A DNA stretch of 39,288 nucleotides from JBEKYD01 sp049509915 (GTDB lineage: Bacteria > Acidobacteriota > Terriglobia > Bryobacterales > Bryobacteraceae), in contig JBEKZL010000068.1 of assembly GCA_049509915.1 (NCBI GenBank), positions 1-39,288 of the forward strand. The letters run 5' to 3'. Shown here piece after piece: positions 9,945 through 18,360 of the stretch (the stretch's first letter is position 1; each line of letters begins with the position of its first letter). Position numbers and translations under genes: made by a program. A model generated the notes under the pieces. It was not told the DNA's origin. It did not search any database and saw only the letters and a program-made list of their open reading frames with translations.

Positions 9945-10220
9945 TCACTCTTCGGCGGCGGTCCGTTCGAACTGGTCGATGCGAACGGTCCCTTGGGGAA
10001 AGGTAGCCCGGATTTCCAATTCTCCTCCCATGGCGGCTATGCACCGGCGCAGAGTGCTGACGTACATGTCCGTCCGGTGTTCGAGCTTGGAGACGGCGGA
10101 TTGGTCCACGTTGAGCGCCCGCGCAAGCTCTTGCAGCTCTTGCATCCGCCCAGACGCCAGTTCTCCTGCATTTTGGCGTACCCTGAAAGAAAGACCTGAA
10201 GGGAGCTTCTCAATGAACAT
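9945..10220 (-). CDS. XRE/Cro-family helix-turn-helix regulator (solitary antitoxin-like)
   Basis: LQELARALNVDQSAVSKLEHRTD is a clear helix-turn-helix, followed by YVSTLRRCIAAMGGELEIRATFP, the strand typical of XRE antitoxins paired with RelE/HigB-like toxins. No toxin gene adjoins it. Upstream lies the start of the next antitoxin on the opposite strand, overlapping by eight bases, and downstream lies rhlE. The start is unsure. The ATG at 10220 gives an unusual N terminus, while the ATG at 10145 (MQELQELARAL) would remove helix 1. The N-terminal part may have been replaced when the neighbouring toxin-antitoxin pair arrived. Confidence 0.65.
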   Translation of the reverse strand: MFIEKLPSGLSFRVRQNAGELASGRMQELQELARALNVDQSAVSKLEHRTDMYVSTLRRCIAAMGGELEIRATFPQGTVRIDQFERTAAEE

Positions 10221-10476
10221 CGAGATCCATAACCCGGAGCTTGAACGACGCGTCCGGGAGCAGATTCAGCGCGGGCAGTTCCACACCCTCGATGACCTCC
10301 TCGAAAAGGCCCTTGACGCTCTTGAGGGAAAGGAAACCGCCTCCGCGTCCCCCCTTCGTGAAAGGCCCGCGGGGAGAAAGAGCCTGGTTGAGCTGTTCGC
10401 CGAGTCGCCCCTAGAAGGGCTTGACCTCGATTTCAGCCGCAACAAATCCGGCGCGCGCCCGGTTGATCTTTCATGA
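10213..10476 (+). CDS. Antitoxin of a PIN-toxin pair (ParD/RHH-like)
   Basis: The 87-residue product begins MNIEIHNPELERRVREQIQ, then FHTLDDLLEKALDAL. This is the short strand plus two helices of ribbon-helix-helix DNA-binding antitoxins, followed by a linker and an acidic toxin-binding tail (ESPLEGLDLDFSRNKSG). The SD AAGGGAG lies 8 bases before the ATG. Its stop overlaps the toxin ATG by four bases (ATGA at 10473-10476). It should bind the PIN protein encoded next. That partner is frameshifted, so the antitoxin may now be an orphan. Confidence 0.8.
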   Translation: MNIEIHNPELERRVREQIQRGQFHTLDDLLEKALDALEGKETASASPLRERPAGRKSLVELFAESPLEGLDLDFSRNKSGARPVDLS

Positions 10477-10902
10477 CCGGTGGGTTCCTGCTCGATACCA
10501 ACGTTCCCTCTGAGCTGACCCGCATTAAGCCCGATCCGCGCGTGGCGCGGTGGCTCCAGACCGCTGACGATAGTCTGCTTTATCTCAGCGTGATTAGCAT
10601 CGGAGAGTTTTGCAAAGGTTTCACCATTCATCCCGAACAGCATCGCCGCGCCGGCCTGCGGCAGTGGCTCGACAACACGCTCCCGCCCGTGGTTCGACGC
10701 ACGTATCCTGCCGGTGAGCGAAGCGATTGCGGAAAGATGGGGCATACTCGAAGGGCAGTGCCAGTTGAAGGGGTTGGCGATCAGTGCCCCGGACGGCTTG
10801 ATTGCGGCAACGGCTCTTGAGCACGGCCTCGTCATCGTCACGCGGAACGTGAGGGATTTTGCCGGTTTGGGCGTCGAGATCCTCAATCCTTGGGAGACGT
10901 AA
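10473..10902 (+). pseudogene. VapC-like PIN toxin, frameshifted by one base
   Basis: The N-terminal half reads LLDTNVPSELTR and SVISIGEFCKG, giving the first two acidic PIN residues. After LRQWLDNTL the frame is lost and runs to an unrelated stop at 10818-10820. The next frame continues as RPWFDARILPVSEAIAERWG, then APDGLIAATA and TRNVRDFAGLG, ending at 10902. This is the missing C-terminal half with the other metal ligands. Removing one C from the run at 10682-10688 (CTCCCGCCCG) restores one protein of about 142 residues. The toxin is therefore inactive unless the extra C is a sequence error. Confidence 0.88.
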
Positions 10903-10980
10903 AGCCCAGGTGTGAAGGGGGCGCCCTGATCCGTTGTGCCCGAACCGCTGCGCCTGCGGCGGACCCAGTCCTATTGGCGC

Positions 10981-13206
10981 TCACCGCACTTTGAACTTGC
11001 TCGAAAGCGCGGCGAGTTGTTCGTCCATGGATATTTTTTTGACCTTGGGCGCGGGAGGGGCCTTTGGCGCCGGCGCCGCCAGAGCTTTCATCGACAGCGC
11101 CACGCGTTTGGCTTTGGGATCGACGTTGAGGACCTGGACCTTGACGATCTGGCCCGCCTTCACCACTTCGCTGGCGTCCTTTACATAGCGATTGGAAATC
11201 TCGCTGATATGCACCAGGCCGTCCTGGTGTACGCCGATATCGACGAACGCGCCGAAGCGGGTGACGTTGGTGACCACGCCTTCGAGCGTCATGCCGGGCT
11301 TCAGGTCGGCGATTTCGCGGACGTCTTCACGCCAGTGCGGGGCGACGAATTTCTCGCGCGGGTCGCGGCCGGGCTTGCGCAGCTCTTCCCGAATATCGCC
11401 CAGCGTGTACATGCCCACGGTCTCGCTGGCGAAGCCTTCGAGCTTGACCTTGTCAACCAGCTCCGGCCGGGCGATGAGCTCGGGCACATTCACGCCGAGC
11501 GACGCCGCCATCCGCTCCACCACGGCGTAGGATTCCGGGTGAACGGCGGTCATATCGAGCGGATTCTCGCCGCCGCGAATGCGCAGAAAGCCGGCGGCCT
11601 GTTCGAACGTTTTGGGCCCGAAGCCGGGTACCGCCAGCAGCGATACGCGCGAGCGGAAACGGCCGTGCTCGTTGCGGTACTCGACGATCTTCTGCGCGGT
11701 TCGCTCGTTGACGCCGGCCACGTAGCGCATCAGGGCCCAGGAAGCCGTGTTGAGGTCGACGCCCACGCGGTTGACGCAGGATTCGACCGTGGCCTCCAGG
11801 CTTTGCTTCAACCGGCGCTGGTCCACGTCGTGCTGGTATTGGCCTACGCCGATCGATTTGGGATCGACCTTCACCAACTCGGAGAGGGGATCCTGCAAAC
11901 GTCGGGCAATGGAAATGGCGCCGCGCACGGTAAGGTCGAGATCGGGAAACTCCTGGCGGGCGATATCCGAGGCCGAGTAAACCGAAGCGCCGGATTCGCT
12001 CACCGAGACGCTGAAAATATGAGTGAGCTTGGCCTGGCGCAGAAAGTCTTCCACCAGCGCGGCGGTTTCGCGCGAAGCCGTGCCGTTGCCGATGGCGATG
12101 GCCTGCACAGGGAAGCGCGCCACCAGGCCGGACAGGGTCTTGATGCTGCCCACCAGGTCGTTTTTGGGCTCGAAAGGATAAATGACCGCGTGCTCCAGGA
12201 ACTTGCCGGTATCGTCCACCACGGCGATCTTGCAGCCGGTACGGATACCGGGGTCGATGGCCAGCACCGTGAGCAGGCCGGCGGGCGGCGAGAGCAAGAG
12301 GTTCTCCAGGTTCTCGCGAAATACTTTGATGGCTTCTTCGTCGGAACGGTCCTTCAGTTCCAGACGCACTTCGGTCTGGATCGAAGGATTCAGCAGGCGA
12401 TGGTAGGAATCCTCGACCGCGGTTTCAAGCGGCGGTACCCATTCGCCCTGGGCGCGAATCACCCGCGCATTCAGCCAGGCGATGGCCTTGGCGCTATCGA
12501 GCTCGATTTCAAACGTGAGCACGCCTTCCTTGGCGCCGCGGCGAATCGCCAGCATTCGATGGGAGGGAATCTTGCCGGCCGGCTCGCTGTAACTGGCATA
12601 CATCTTGAACTTGCCTTCCGGATCGGGCGCGCCCTCGATGGCGCGGCTGGCAACGATTCCCTCGGCCGCCATCATGGCGCGGATCTCTTTGCGGAACTCG
12701 GCATTCTCGTTGACCCATTCGGCCACGATGTGGCGTGCGCCTTCGAGCGCTTCGGCGCCGGACGCCACGCCTTTTTCGGGGTCGACGAAGGAGGCAGCGA
12801 ACGCTTCGAGAGGCCGCGGATCGTTCTGGTCCCACAGCCATTGCGCCAGCGGCTCCAGGCCCTTTTCGCGGGCGATGGACGCCTTGGTGCGGCGCTTGGG
12901 CTTGAAGGGCAGATACAGATCCTCGAGCTCGTTCTTTTCGAGCAGCTTGCCCAGTTCCTGGATGGACTGGAGTACGGTTGCCCGGCGCTCCTCCAATTCG
13001 CGGAAGTAGGCCAGCTTCTCTTCCACCGCGCGAATCTGGACTTCATCCAGATTGCCGGTGACTTCCTTGCGGTAGCGCGCGATGAACGGCACGGTGCCGC
13101 CTTCGTCGAGCAGACCGATGGTGGCGACCACGCTCTTCAGCGGCACATTCAGGATTTGAGCAAGATGCAGGAGAACGGCGGTAGATAACAACTGAGGTTC
13201 GGACAT
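10981..13206 (-). CDS. tex: Tex-family S1 RNA-binding transcription accessory protein
   Basis: This 741-residue protein has the full Tex layout. The N-terminal helical domain runs from MSEPQLL with GTVPFIARYRKEVTG. Then come a YqgF/RNase H-like domain (LTVLAIDPGIRTGCKIAVVD), a double helix-hairpin-helix (AGVNERTAQKIVEYR and LLAVPGFGPKTFEQAAGFL), and an S1 domain near the C terminus (LEGVVTNVTRFGAFVDIGV, GLVHISE, DPKAKRVALSMKAL). Tex binds RNA and associates with transcription; it is conserved in most bacteria. I chose the ATG at 13206 because it starts the standard N terminus and has GGAAAGAAG upstream; the frame stays open upstream but without homologous sequence. It is divergent from the PD40 gene across 84 bases. 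Confidence 0.96.
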   Translation of the reverse strand: MSEPQLLSTAVLLHLAQILNVPLKSVVATIGLLDEGGTVPFIARYRKEVTGNLDEVQIRAVEEKLAYFRELEERRATVLQSIQELGKLLEKNELEDLYLPFKPKRRTKASIAREKGLEPLAQWLWDQNDPRPLEAFAASFVDPEKGVASGAEALEGARHIVAEWVNENAEFRKEIRAMMAAEGIVASRAIEGAPDPEGKFKMYASYSEPAGKIPSHRMLAIRRGAKEGVLTFEIELDSAKAIAWLNARVIRAQGEWVPPLETAVEDSYHRLLNPSIQTEVRLELKDRSDEEAIKVFRENLENLLLSPPAGLLTVLAIDPGIRTGCKIAVVDDTGKFLEHAVIYPFEPKNDLVGSIKTLSGLVARFPVQAIAIGNGTASRETAALVEDFLRQAKLTHIFSVSVSESGASVYSASDIARQEFPDLDLTVRGAISIARRLQDPLSELVKVDPKSIGVGQYQHDVDQRRLKQSLEATVESCVNRVGVDLNTASWALMRYVAGVNERTAQKIVEYRNEHGRFRSRVSLLAVPGFGPKTFEQAAGFLRIRGGENPLDMTAVHPESYAVVERMAASLGVNVPELIARPELVDKVKLEGFASETVGMYTLGDIREELRKPGRDPREKFVAPHWREDVREIADLKPGMTLEGVVTNVTRFGAFVDIGVHQDGLVHISEISNRYVKDASEVVKAGQIVKVQVLNVDPKAKRVALSMKALAAPAPKAPPAPKVKKISMDEQLAALSSKFKVR

Positions 13207-13290
13207 GGGCTTCTTTCCGGATCGGCACACGGAAAACCGGTCGGAGGCCGCGAGCTTCCATGGCAACTCCATGATGCCATACTGAAGCCG

Positions 13291-15153
13291 ATGGCAACGG
13301 CAAGTTTTTTCAGGCGGCCGGGCGTGATGCTGGTGCTCGGACTCTGTGCTGTCGGCGGGCTGGTGAGCCTGGCCGATAAACTGGTATCGAATCGCGGGTC
13401 GGCGGAGAAGCGCAGCGTTCTGGCGGACCCGTCGCAATCGCGGATTTGCCCGGCGTTTTCGCCCGATGGCCGGAAACTGGCGTATTGCTTCCGGCCGGCG
13501 ACTGGCGGACAAGGAGAATTCCGCATTTCGGTAGGCGAGGTCTCGCCCCGCACGACCTCCGAAGCCGCGCTCAGCCGCGGGGAAGGCAGCGAGATCAGTC
13601 CGGCATTTTCACCCGATGGAAAGAAGCTGGCGTTCTTGCGGCTGAACGGCCAGGGTGCGCAGGCCGTGGTGGTGCCAGTGAATGCGATCGGCGACGCAGC
13701 GGCGGAACGAGTTCTGCCGCTTGGCTGGGACGAAAGGCAAGTGGAAGCGGAGCGGAGCAAGGATCGCCCTACGCGCGCGATCGCTTGGAGCCGGGACGGC
13801 AAGTCGCTGGTGGTGATCTCGCCGCCGGCTCTGGCGCTCGTCGCCCTCGACGGCGGTAAGCCACAGCGCATTACCAATCCCGAAGAGGAGCAGCCCGACC
13901 TGCGCCCGAAGTTGTCTCCTCAGGGCATGTCTATCGACACCGGTAAGGCGCAGCGCATGCCTGGAGATGAAAAGGCCGACCTGAGCCCGGCCGTTTCTCC
14001 CGATGGCTACCATCTGGCCTTCGTGCGCGAAACACTTCCGCGCGATGAGGGCGGCGAAGGCGCCGACATTTATACCTGCGACCCGGGCGGCGGAGGGTTG
14101 ACGCGGCTGACCTTCGACAATGACGACATTCGCGGCCTGGATTGGAGCGCCAATGGCCGTGAACTGGTCTACGCCGCGGCGCGCGGCAACGGCTGGCACC
14201 TGTGGCGCATTGCCGCGGCCGGCGGCAGCCCGCGCGAAATCCTCTCGGCCGGCAACGCGGCTGGCGATCCCGCCATCGCCCGCGCCGGCAATAAACTGGC
14301 GTTCGCCGACGCTCCCATGACCCAGTCCCTCTGGCGCCAGCGGATCGATTTGGGAAAGACCGGCGGTGAAATGGACGCCGCCGAGCCTTTTGTCCGTACC
14401 GAAGCTGCCGAGACGTATCCGTCGTTTTCTCCCGATGGCCGCCAGGTGGCCGATATTTCGAACCAATCCGGCTACGAGGAAGTCTGGCTGACGGATGTGG
14501 AAAGCGGCGCCCGCGCGCAGGTCACCAACTTTCACGGACCGGCGCTGCGCGGCGTGCGCTGGTCGCCCGACGGGAAAACCCTGCTGCTTGCCGAACGCGA
14601 TGGCGGCGCCGCCATTTTCTCGGTGCCGGCCTCCGCGCGTAGCGGGAAACCGGCCGCGGTACGCGTCGCCAGCGGGGCCAACGCGTCCTTTTCGCGCGAC
14701 GGCAAATCGATTTATTACGACGCGGGCCCCATGATCTACAGTGCCGCGCCGGACGGTTCCCGGGCGCGCAGCCTGACCGGGCCTCCGGCCATTAGACCCG
14801 AGCAGAGCGCCGACGGGCAGTTTATTTGTTTCCAGCGCGGCCGCAGCATCTGGCGCGTCCCGTCCCCTGGAGGCAAAGAGGAAGAGGTCTTCGAGTCCGA
14901 ACACGTTTTGATCGCGTCGCCGCTGGCGGCCGCGTCCGGCGGGCTTTACTATCTGGAGTTCGATCGAAGCGCCCGCGCCGCGGACCTGGCTTTCTATCGC
15001 TACAGCACCTCGAAGAGCAGCGAAGTGCTGCGATGGAAGGGTACGGGGGGATCGTTCAGCGGTTATACTATCTCTCCGGATGGGAAGACCCTTCTCTATT
15101 CGAAGACCGATCGCAGCCGGACGAACCTGGTGGTGATCGAAAATTTTCGCTAG
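13291..15153 (+). CDS. Membrane-anchored TolB/PD40 beta-propeller protein
   Basis: The 620-residue product has one N-terminal membrane segment (VMLVLGLCAVGGLVSLA, about residues 13-29), then repeated PD40 blades. Recognisable blade cores are CPAFSPDGRKLAY, SPAFSPDGKKLAF, AWSRDGKSLVV, SPAVSPDGYHLAF, LDWSANGRELVY, YPSFSPDGRQVAD, VRWSPDGKTLLL, ASFSRDGKSIYY and YTISPDGKTLLY, enough for one or two propellers. Such proteins act as protein-interaction or ligand-binding scaffolds in the periplasm. Acidobacterial relatives are often fused to a kinase or winged-helix domain, but this one has neither. No partner is evident nearby and the exact function is unknown. Confidence 0.85.
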   Translation: MATASFFRRPGVMLVLGLCAVGGLVSLADKLVSNRGSAEKRSVLADPSQSRICPAFSPDGRKLAYCFRPATGGQGEFRISVGEVSPRTTSEAALSRGEGSEISPAFSPDGKKLAFLRLNGQGAQAVVVPVNAIGDAAAERVLPLGWDERQVEAERSKDRPTRAIAWSRDGKSLVVISPPALALVALDGGKPQRITNPEEEQPDLRPKLSPQGMSIDTGKAQRMPGDEKADLSPAVSPDGYHLAFVRETLPRDEGGEGADIYTCDPGGGGLTRLTFDNDDIRGLDWSANGRELVYAAARGNGWHLWRIAAAGGSPREILSAGNAAGDPAIARAGNKLAFADAPMTQSLWRQRIDLGKTGGEMDAAEPFVRTEAAETYPSFSPDGRQVADISNQSGYEEVWLTDVESGARAQVTNFHGPALRGVRWSPDGKTLLLAERDGGAAIFSVPASARSGKPAAVRVASGANASFSRDGKSIYYDAGPMIYSAAPDGSRARSLTGPPAIRPEQSADGQFICFQRGRSIWRVPSPGGKEEEVFESEHVLIASPLAAASGGLYYLEFDRSARAADLAFYRYSTSKSSEVLRWKGTGGSFSGYTISPDGKTLLYSKTDRSRTNLVVIENFR

Positions 15154-15195
15154 CTGGGTACCCACCTGAACATGAAGGTCGCTACCGAACTGCGA

Positions 15196-15628
15196 TCAAG
15201 ACCTGGGAGCCGGCTGCTGGAGCATGGTTGCTCGCATACCCGCCTGCTCAAAATGCCGGTCGGTGGTCAGCGCCTCCGTCAGTTGGCGCCGCTCCATAAC
15301 CACAAAGGACAGGCAATCGGTGAGGCTCCAACTCTTGTCGGACCTCATCCGGTAAAGCTGCAGCGCGGAATCGATCAGTTTGGGGCCGGAATGGCACCAC
15401 CTCGATGCGTGGGTCCGAATGAGCTCGGCGGTAACCTTCGGCCGCTGTGGCGCGGGTGCTCGCGTTCGAGAAGGTGTTCAACCACTCCCAAAGAACGGCC
15501 TCGGTCGTCACGATCATGCTCCCGGTCCGGATCAAGAACTGGTTCCATGCGGCTGCGTGCAGATTATACTGATCTCGCCTGCGCGAGAGGGCCATCCAGT
15601 AGGAGGTATCGGCGAAGTAGGTTGCCAC
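15196..15628 (-). pseudogene. VapC-like PIN toxin, frameshifted by one base
   Basis: The start is a GTG at 15628 overlapping the last base of the antitoxin stop. The N-terminal half ADTSYWMALSRRRDQ with VTTEAVLWEWLN supplies the first two PIN acidic residues. The frame breaks after IEVVPF and runs to a stop at 15248. In the next frame the true tail follows: GPKLIDSALQLYRMRS, then SLTDCLSFVVMERR, ALTTDRHFEQAG and a stop at 15196-15198. Removing one base from the GG at 15388-15389 joins them as VVPFGPKLID. The extra base removes both C-terminal metal ligands, so the toxin should be inactive. Confidence 0.88.
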
Positions 15629-15864
15629 TACCGCTGCCCGTCGGTGGGATAGCCATAGAGGTAGTAGTCGTGTCGATCGGCTAAGTCCGCGGGCAACTCG
15701 TCGTCGTCAACCGCATTATCGGCGAGCCAAGCCAGGGCCGACTCGTTCGATGTCTCAGGTGCTCCCACGGATTCAATCTGCACGATCAAGGCTTGATTAA
15801 GCGGCAGGTCGAGCGGCTCATCGGGGATGATGGCCTTGCCATCGAAATGTGCATTGACAGTCAT
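15628..15864 (-). CDS. AF2212/DUF104-like antitoxin
   Basis: The 78-residue protein opens MTVNAHFDGKAIIPDEPLDL, the beta-strand and PDEPLDLP motif of AF2212-like antitoxins that accompany PIN toxins. A flexible acidic C-terminal part (DNAVDDDELPADLADRHDYY) probably binds the toxin. AAGGAG lies 7 bases before the ATG. The gene is coupled to the downstream PIN gene through a TAGTG stop-start. The open frame is intact even though the toxin frame is broken. Confidence 0.82.
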   Translation of the reverse strand: MTVNAHFDGKAIIPDEPLDLPLNQALIVQIESVGAPETSNESALAWLADNAVDDDELPADLADRHDYYLYGYPTDGQR

Positions 15865-15937
15865 GACGGCTCCTTATCCGGGGCCCTTCCAGTATGCCAG
15901 GAACGCCGGAGGAGGTCCAATTCGTCTCATTTGAGCA

Positions 15938-15967
15938 CGCGGCGGGAAGCGACCAACGGAGTTCCAT
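15938..15967 (-). pseudogene. ParE/RelE-like toxin stub
   Basis: An ATG overlaps the antitoxin stop (TGATG, 15969-15965) and encodes MELRWSLPAA, which looks like the opening strand of ParE/RelE toxins. After about ten codons the resemblance ends. The DNA then runs into the leader of the AF2212-like antitoxin gene. The remainder of the toxin appears deleted. The match is short, so this rests mainly on its position right after a ribbon-helix-helix antitoxin. Confidence 0.4.
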
Positions 15968-16191
15968 CAGGGTCGTAGAAACCGTTGGAGACGCCGCCCC
16001 ACTTGTTCATGGGTGAGGTAGTCGCCACTTTCGAGGGCCTCCTCGCCGCGCTTCACGGCCTCGACAGAGCGCGCTTCCTCTTCGAAATAGCGTGTCAATA
16101 TGTCGTGCGCTAACTCGTCGGGATTCCGGCCCTGCTTGGCGGCCGAGTGCGCTAGCTTCGCTTCCAGGTCCCCGGTGACGTGCAGTTCCAT
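15967..16191 (-). CDS. Ribbon-helix-helix (ParD/CopG-like) antitoxin, orphan
   Basis: The 74-residue product reads MELHVTGDLEAKLAHSAAKQ, a ribbon-helix-helix start, followed by NPDELAHDILTRYFEEEARS. The tail DYLTHEQVGRRLQRFL is the toxin-wrapping helix of antitoxins paired with ParE/RelE toxins. I prefer the ATG at 16191 over a GTG at 16206, because the GTG sits on the GGGAG ribosome binding site spaced correctly for the ATG. Only a stub of the toxin follows, so the antitoxin is orphaned. It may still act as a repressor or neutralise a related toxin elsewhere. Confidence 0.8.
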   Translation of the reverse strand: MELHVTGDLEAKLAHSAAKQGRNPDELAHDILTRYFEEEARSVEAVKRGEEALESGDYLTHEQVGRRLQRFLRP

Positions 16192-16237
16192 TTTGTCGGC
16201 TCCCACCCTGAGGATAGCCGTTCGACGGCCTGCCCGC

Positions 16238-17623
16238 CTAATACCCTCTCCGCGGGCCGCCTTGCACCAACCGGTCCGGCATGTCGGCCAGAATGAAGCT
16301 CATCACCGCTAGCGATGCCATGTTCTTGCGAAAATCGTTCAGGTCGACTTTATCCAGTGTATCCGTCACGGTGTGGTGCCAGTCGAAGTAGTGAGTGCCC
16401 GTGGTGCGTTCGGCCAGGCCGGGCACGCCGTCCCGCACGATGGGGCCGATATCTTCTCCACCGCCGCCTCCGGTGACCTCGCCGGCGCCGATCCCATCCA
16501 GCAATTTACCGATTTGCCGCAACAGGCCCATGGAGGCTTCGTCCACGCTGGCGCCATAGCCGCGTGGAGCCTCGGCGCCCCCGTCCATTTCAATTGCCGC
16601 CACCTGGTCTTTGATTTTGTCGCCGACCCACTCCCGGTAGGATTCGCCGCCGCGTCCGCCGTTTTCCTCGTTCACCCAGAAGGCCACGCGCAGGGTGCGT
16701 TTGGGCTGCAGTCCCATTTTCTTGATGAGCGCCACAGCCTGCAGGCAGGCCATGATGGAAGCTCCGTCGTCCTGCGCCCCCTGGCCCACGTCCCAGGAAT
16801 CGATGTGGCCCCCGATGACGACCACCTGCTCGGGATGGTCGCTGCCGGGGATCTCGCCCACCACGTCGCCCGAATCGGCGTCCGGCCCCTGGTGGGCGCC
16901 CATTTCCAGATGTACCTTCATCGGCGTGCCGTCGCCATAGAACCGTGCCATCATGATGGCGTCTTCCGGCGATACCGCGGCGGCGGGGATTTTGGGCTGC
17001 GCGGGGTCGTACTCGAGCGTGCCGGTGTGAGGAATCTGCATGGCCAGCGGCGTGACCGAGCGCACCAGCACGGCCACCGCGCCCAGAGCCGCCGCGCGCG
17101 AAGGGCCCGCTCGCCGGTACATCACCGTTGGCCCGTAGCCGCGGTACACCTCGTTGTAGAGCACGATCTTGCCCTGCACTTTTTGGCGGCCCAGCTTTTC
17201 CAGTCCGGCAAAATCGTCGGCCACCACCACATCCGCGGTGATGCCGCCGGCCGGCGTGCCCACGCTCATTCCGAGGCCCAGCATGTGCAGCGGCCTATCG
17301 ATCGGTGCCAACAGCTTCGCCGATTCCGCGCCGCGCGCCCAGTAGGGGACTTTGGTGGGGATGATGCGCACGTTGCTTAGGCCGGCGGCCTTCATTTCAT
17401 CCGCTCCCCAATGAATGGCGCGATCGAGCGAAGCCGAACCGCTCAGCCGGTTGCCGATCCGGTAACAGAGAAAAGCGAGCCGGTTGTAGCCTTCGCTATC
17501 GGCCAGCGCGGCGTCGACCAGTTTGTCCGCCGTGTGCCGGTACTGCTCCGTCAAATCCTGTCCGAACGAAAGCTGCGACGCCGCCAGAGCGAAGGCGGCC
17601 AAACCGAGCGTGCACCGAGTCAT
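16238..17623 (-). CDS. M28 family zinc aminopeptidase/carboxypeptidase with PA domain
   Basis: This 461-residue secreted metallopeptidase has a signal peptide (MTRCTLGLAAFALAASQLSF, cleavage about residue 21) and a PA insert (about 120-235). In the catalytic core H273 and D275 (GGHIDSWDVG), the QDDG aspartate (about 285), the E319/E320 pair (WVNEENGG), D347 (EMDGG) and the His pair at 416-417 (FDWHHTVTD) form the two-zinc site. Relatives release N- or C-terminal residues from peptides in the periplasm. I chose the ATG at 17623 for its signal peptide; the frame is open further upstream but there overlaps the methyltransferase gene. It starts 8 bases after that gene's stop, so the two form an operon. 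Confidence 0.93.
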   Translation of the reverse strand: MTRCTLGLAAFALAASQLSFGQDLTEQYRHTADKLVDAALADSEGYNRLAFLCYRIGNRLSGSASLDRAIHWGADEMKAAGLSNVRIIPTKVPYWARGAESAKLLAPIDRPLHMLGLGMSVGTPAGGITADVVVADDFAGLEKLGRQKVQGKIVLYNEVYRGYGPTVMYRRAGPSRAAALGAVAVLVRSVTPLAMQIPHTGTLEYDPAQPKIPAAAVSPEDAIMMARFYGDGTPMKVHLEMGAHQGPDADSGDVVGEIPGSDHPEQVVVIGGHIDSWDVGQGAQDDGASIMACLQAVALIKKMGLQPKRTLRVAFWVNEENGGRGGESYREWVGDKIKDQVAAIEMDGGAEAPRGYGASVDEASMGLLRQIGKLLDGIGAGEVTGGGGGEDIGPIVRDGVPGLAERTTGTHYFDWHHTVTDTLDKVDLNDFRKNMASLAVMSFILADMPDRLVQGGPRRGY

Positions 17624-17631
17624 ACAGAACA

Positions 17632-18189
17632 CTATCGCACAAGCGGAATATAGGCCGAGACACGCGCGCGGTAATCCCGGAAGCTGCCCCGGAAGCGCGC
17701 CGCCAGCAGCCGCTCCTCGGCGTGTACGCGGATCTCCGTGCCGGCTATGAACAGCGCCAGCGAAACCAGAGTCCACGGCCAGGCAGTGAACCGCAGCAGC
17801 GTGGCCGTCAGCATGGCCAGCAGCGACGCATAGATAGGATGGCGAACCACGCCGTAGGCTCCCGAGCGCACCAGTTCGTGATCTTCCCAGAGCCCCGCCG
17901 TGATGCGGAATTGGCGGCCGAGATGTGTGACCGCGCTCCACGCCAGCGCTACCGCAACGGGTCCGGGTAACAGCGCCAGGACCAACCGCGCCAGTCCCGG
18001 AGCCTGTGCCTCGGGCGATCGAAAATAGAACGCCATAGCGATGGCGGCGCACTCCAGCAGCAGCCCGAGCCGCGTAGGCCAGACCGCCGTGATCGAAGCG
18101 CGTTTCTGCCCGTGCGGCGCGCGAAAGATAAACGGATACGCCCAGAGGGCCCAGCAACCCAAGACTTCCCAAGCGACGGCCGTGCGCAT
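17632..18189 (-). CDS. Isoprenylcysteine carboxyl methyltransferase-like membrane protein
   Basis: The 185-residue integral membrane protein has four to five hydrophobic segments. Its signature region GAYGVVRHPIYASLLAML, followed by EERLLAARFRGSFRDYRARV, is the S-adenosylmethionine-binding end of ICMT/PEMT-type methyltransferases. Bacterial members methylate unknown lipids or small molecules; the true substrate cannot be named. It lies upstream of the M28 peptidase with an 8-base gap and is probably co-transcribed with it. Confidence 0.87.
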   Translation of the reverse strand: MRTAVAWEVLGCWALWAYPFIFRAPHGQKRASITAVWPTRLGLLLECAAIAMAFYFRSPEAQAPGLARLVLALLPGPVAVALAWSAVTHLGRQFRITAGLWEDHELVRSGAYGVVRHPIYASLLAMLTATLLRFTAWPWTLVSLALFIAGTEIRVHAEERLLAARFRGSFRDYRARVSAYIPLVR

Positions 18190-18206
18190 AGGGTCGAATA
18201 TAGCAG

Positions 18207-18230
18207 GCGCCAGGCGAGACGGGAGGCCTG
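18207..18230. repeat. Dispersed GC-rich intergenic repeat, copy 2
   Basis: CAGGCGAGACGGGAGGCCTG (18211-18230) resembles the arm GACAGGCCGGGAGGCCTGCC at 7489-7508 and the reverse complement of 23032-23052. It lies just upstream of the methyltransferase start. I see no gene-specific role. Confidence 0.4.
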
Positions 18231-18360
18231 TTTTGTCCGCGGGCCCCTTGTCAAATGATCCACGGCCGGCGTTTCATTCGTGCCGCTCGATGCTCCAGCC
18301 GTCAATTCCCATCAAGACCTCCGAAACGCCTTTATTACAAAGGGCTTGGTGCCGCCGTGC

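Noticed and set aside
10682..10688. Programmed frameshift in the PIN toxin gene
   Set aside because: The site CTCCCGCCCG is not a known slippery heptamer, and no stimulatory structure or Shine-Dalgarno-like word is evident; a mutation is simpler.
10936..13188. Plus-strand open frame of 750 codons
   Set aside because: Exactly antisense to tex, whose domains are complete; no recognisable motif in the plus frame.
13609..15165. Minus-strand open frame of 518 codons
   Set aside because: Antisense to the PD40 protein with its regular SPDG blades; composition typical of a shadow.
17624..18172. N-terminal extension of the M28 peptidase
   Set aside because: The extension overlaps the methyltransferase gene in another frame, and the internal ATG at 17623 starts a proper signal peptide.
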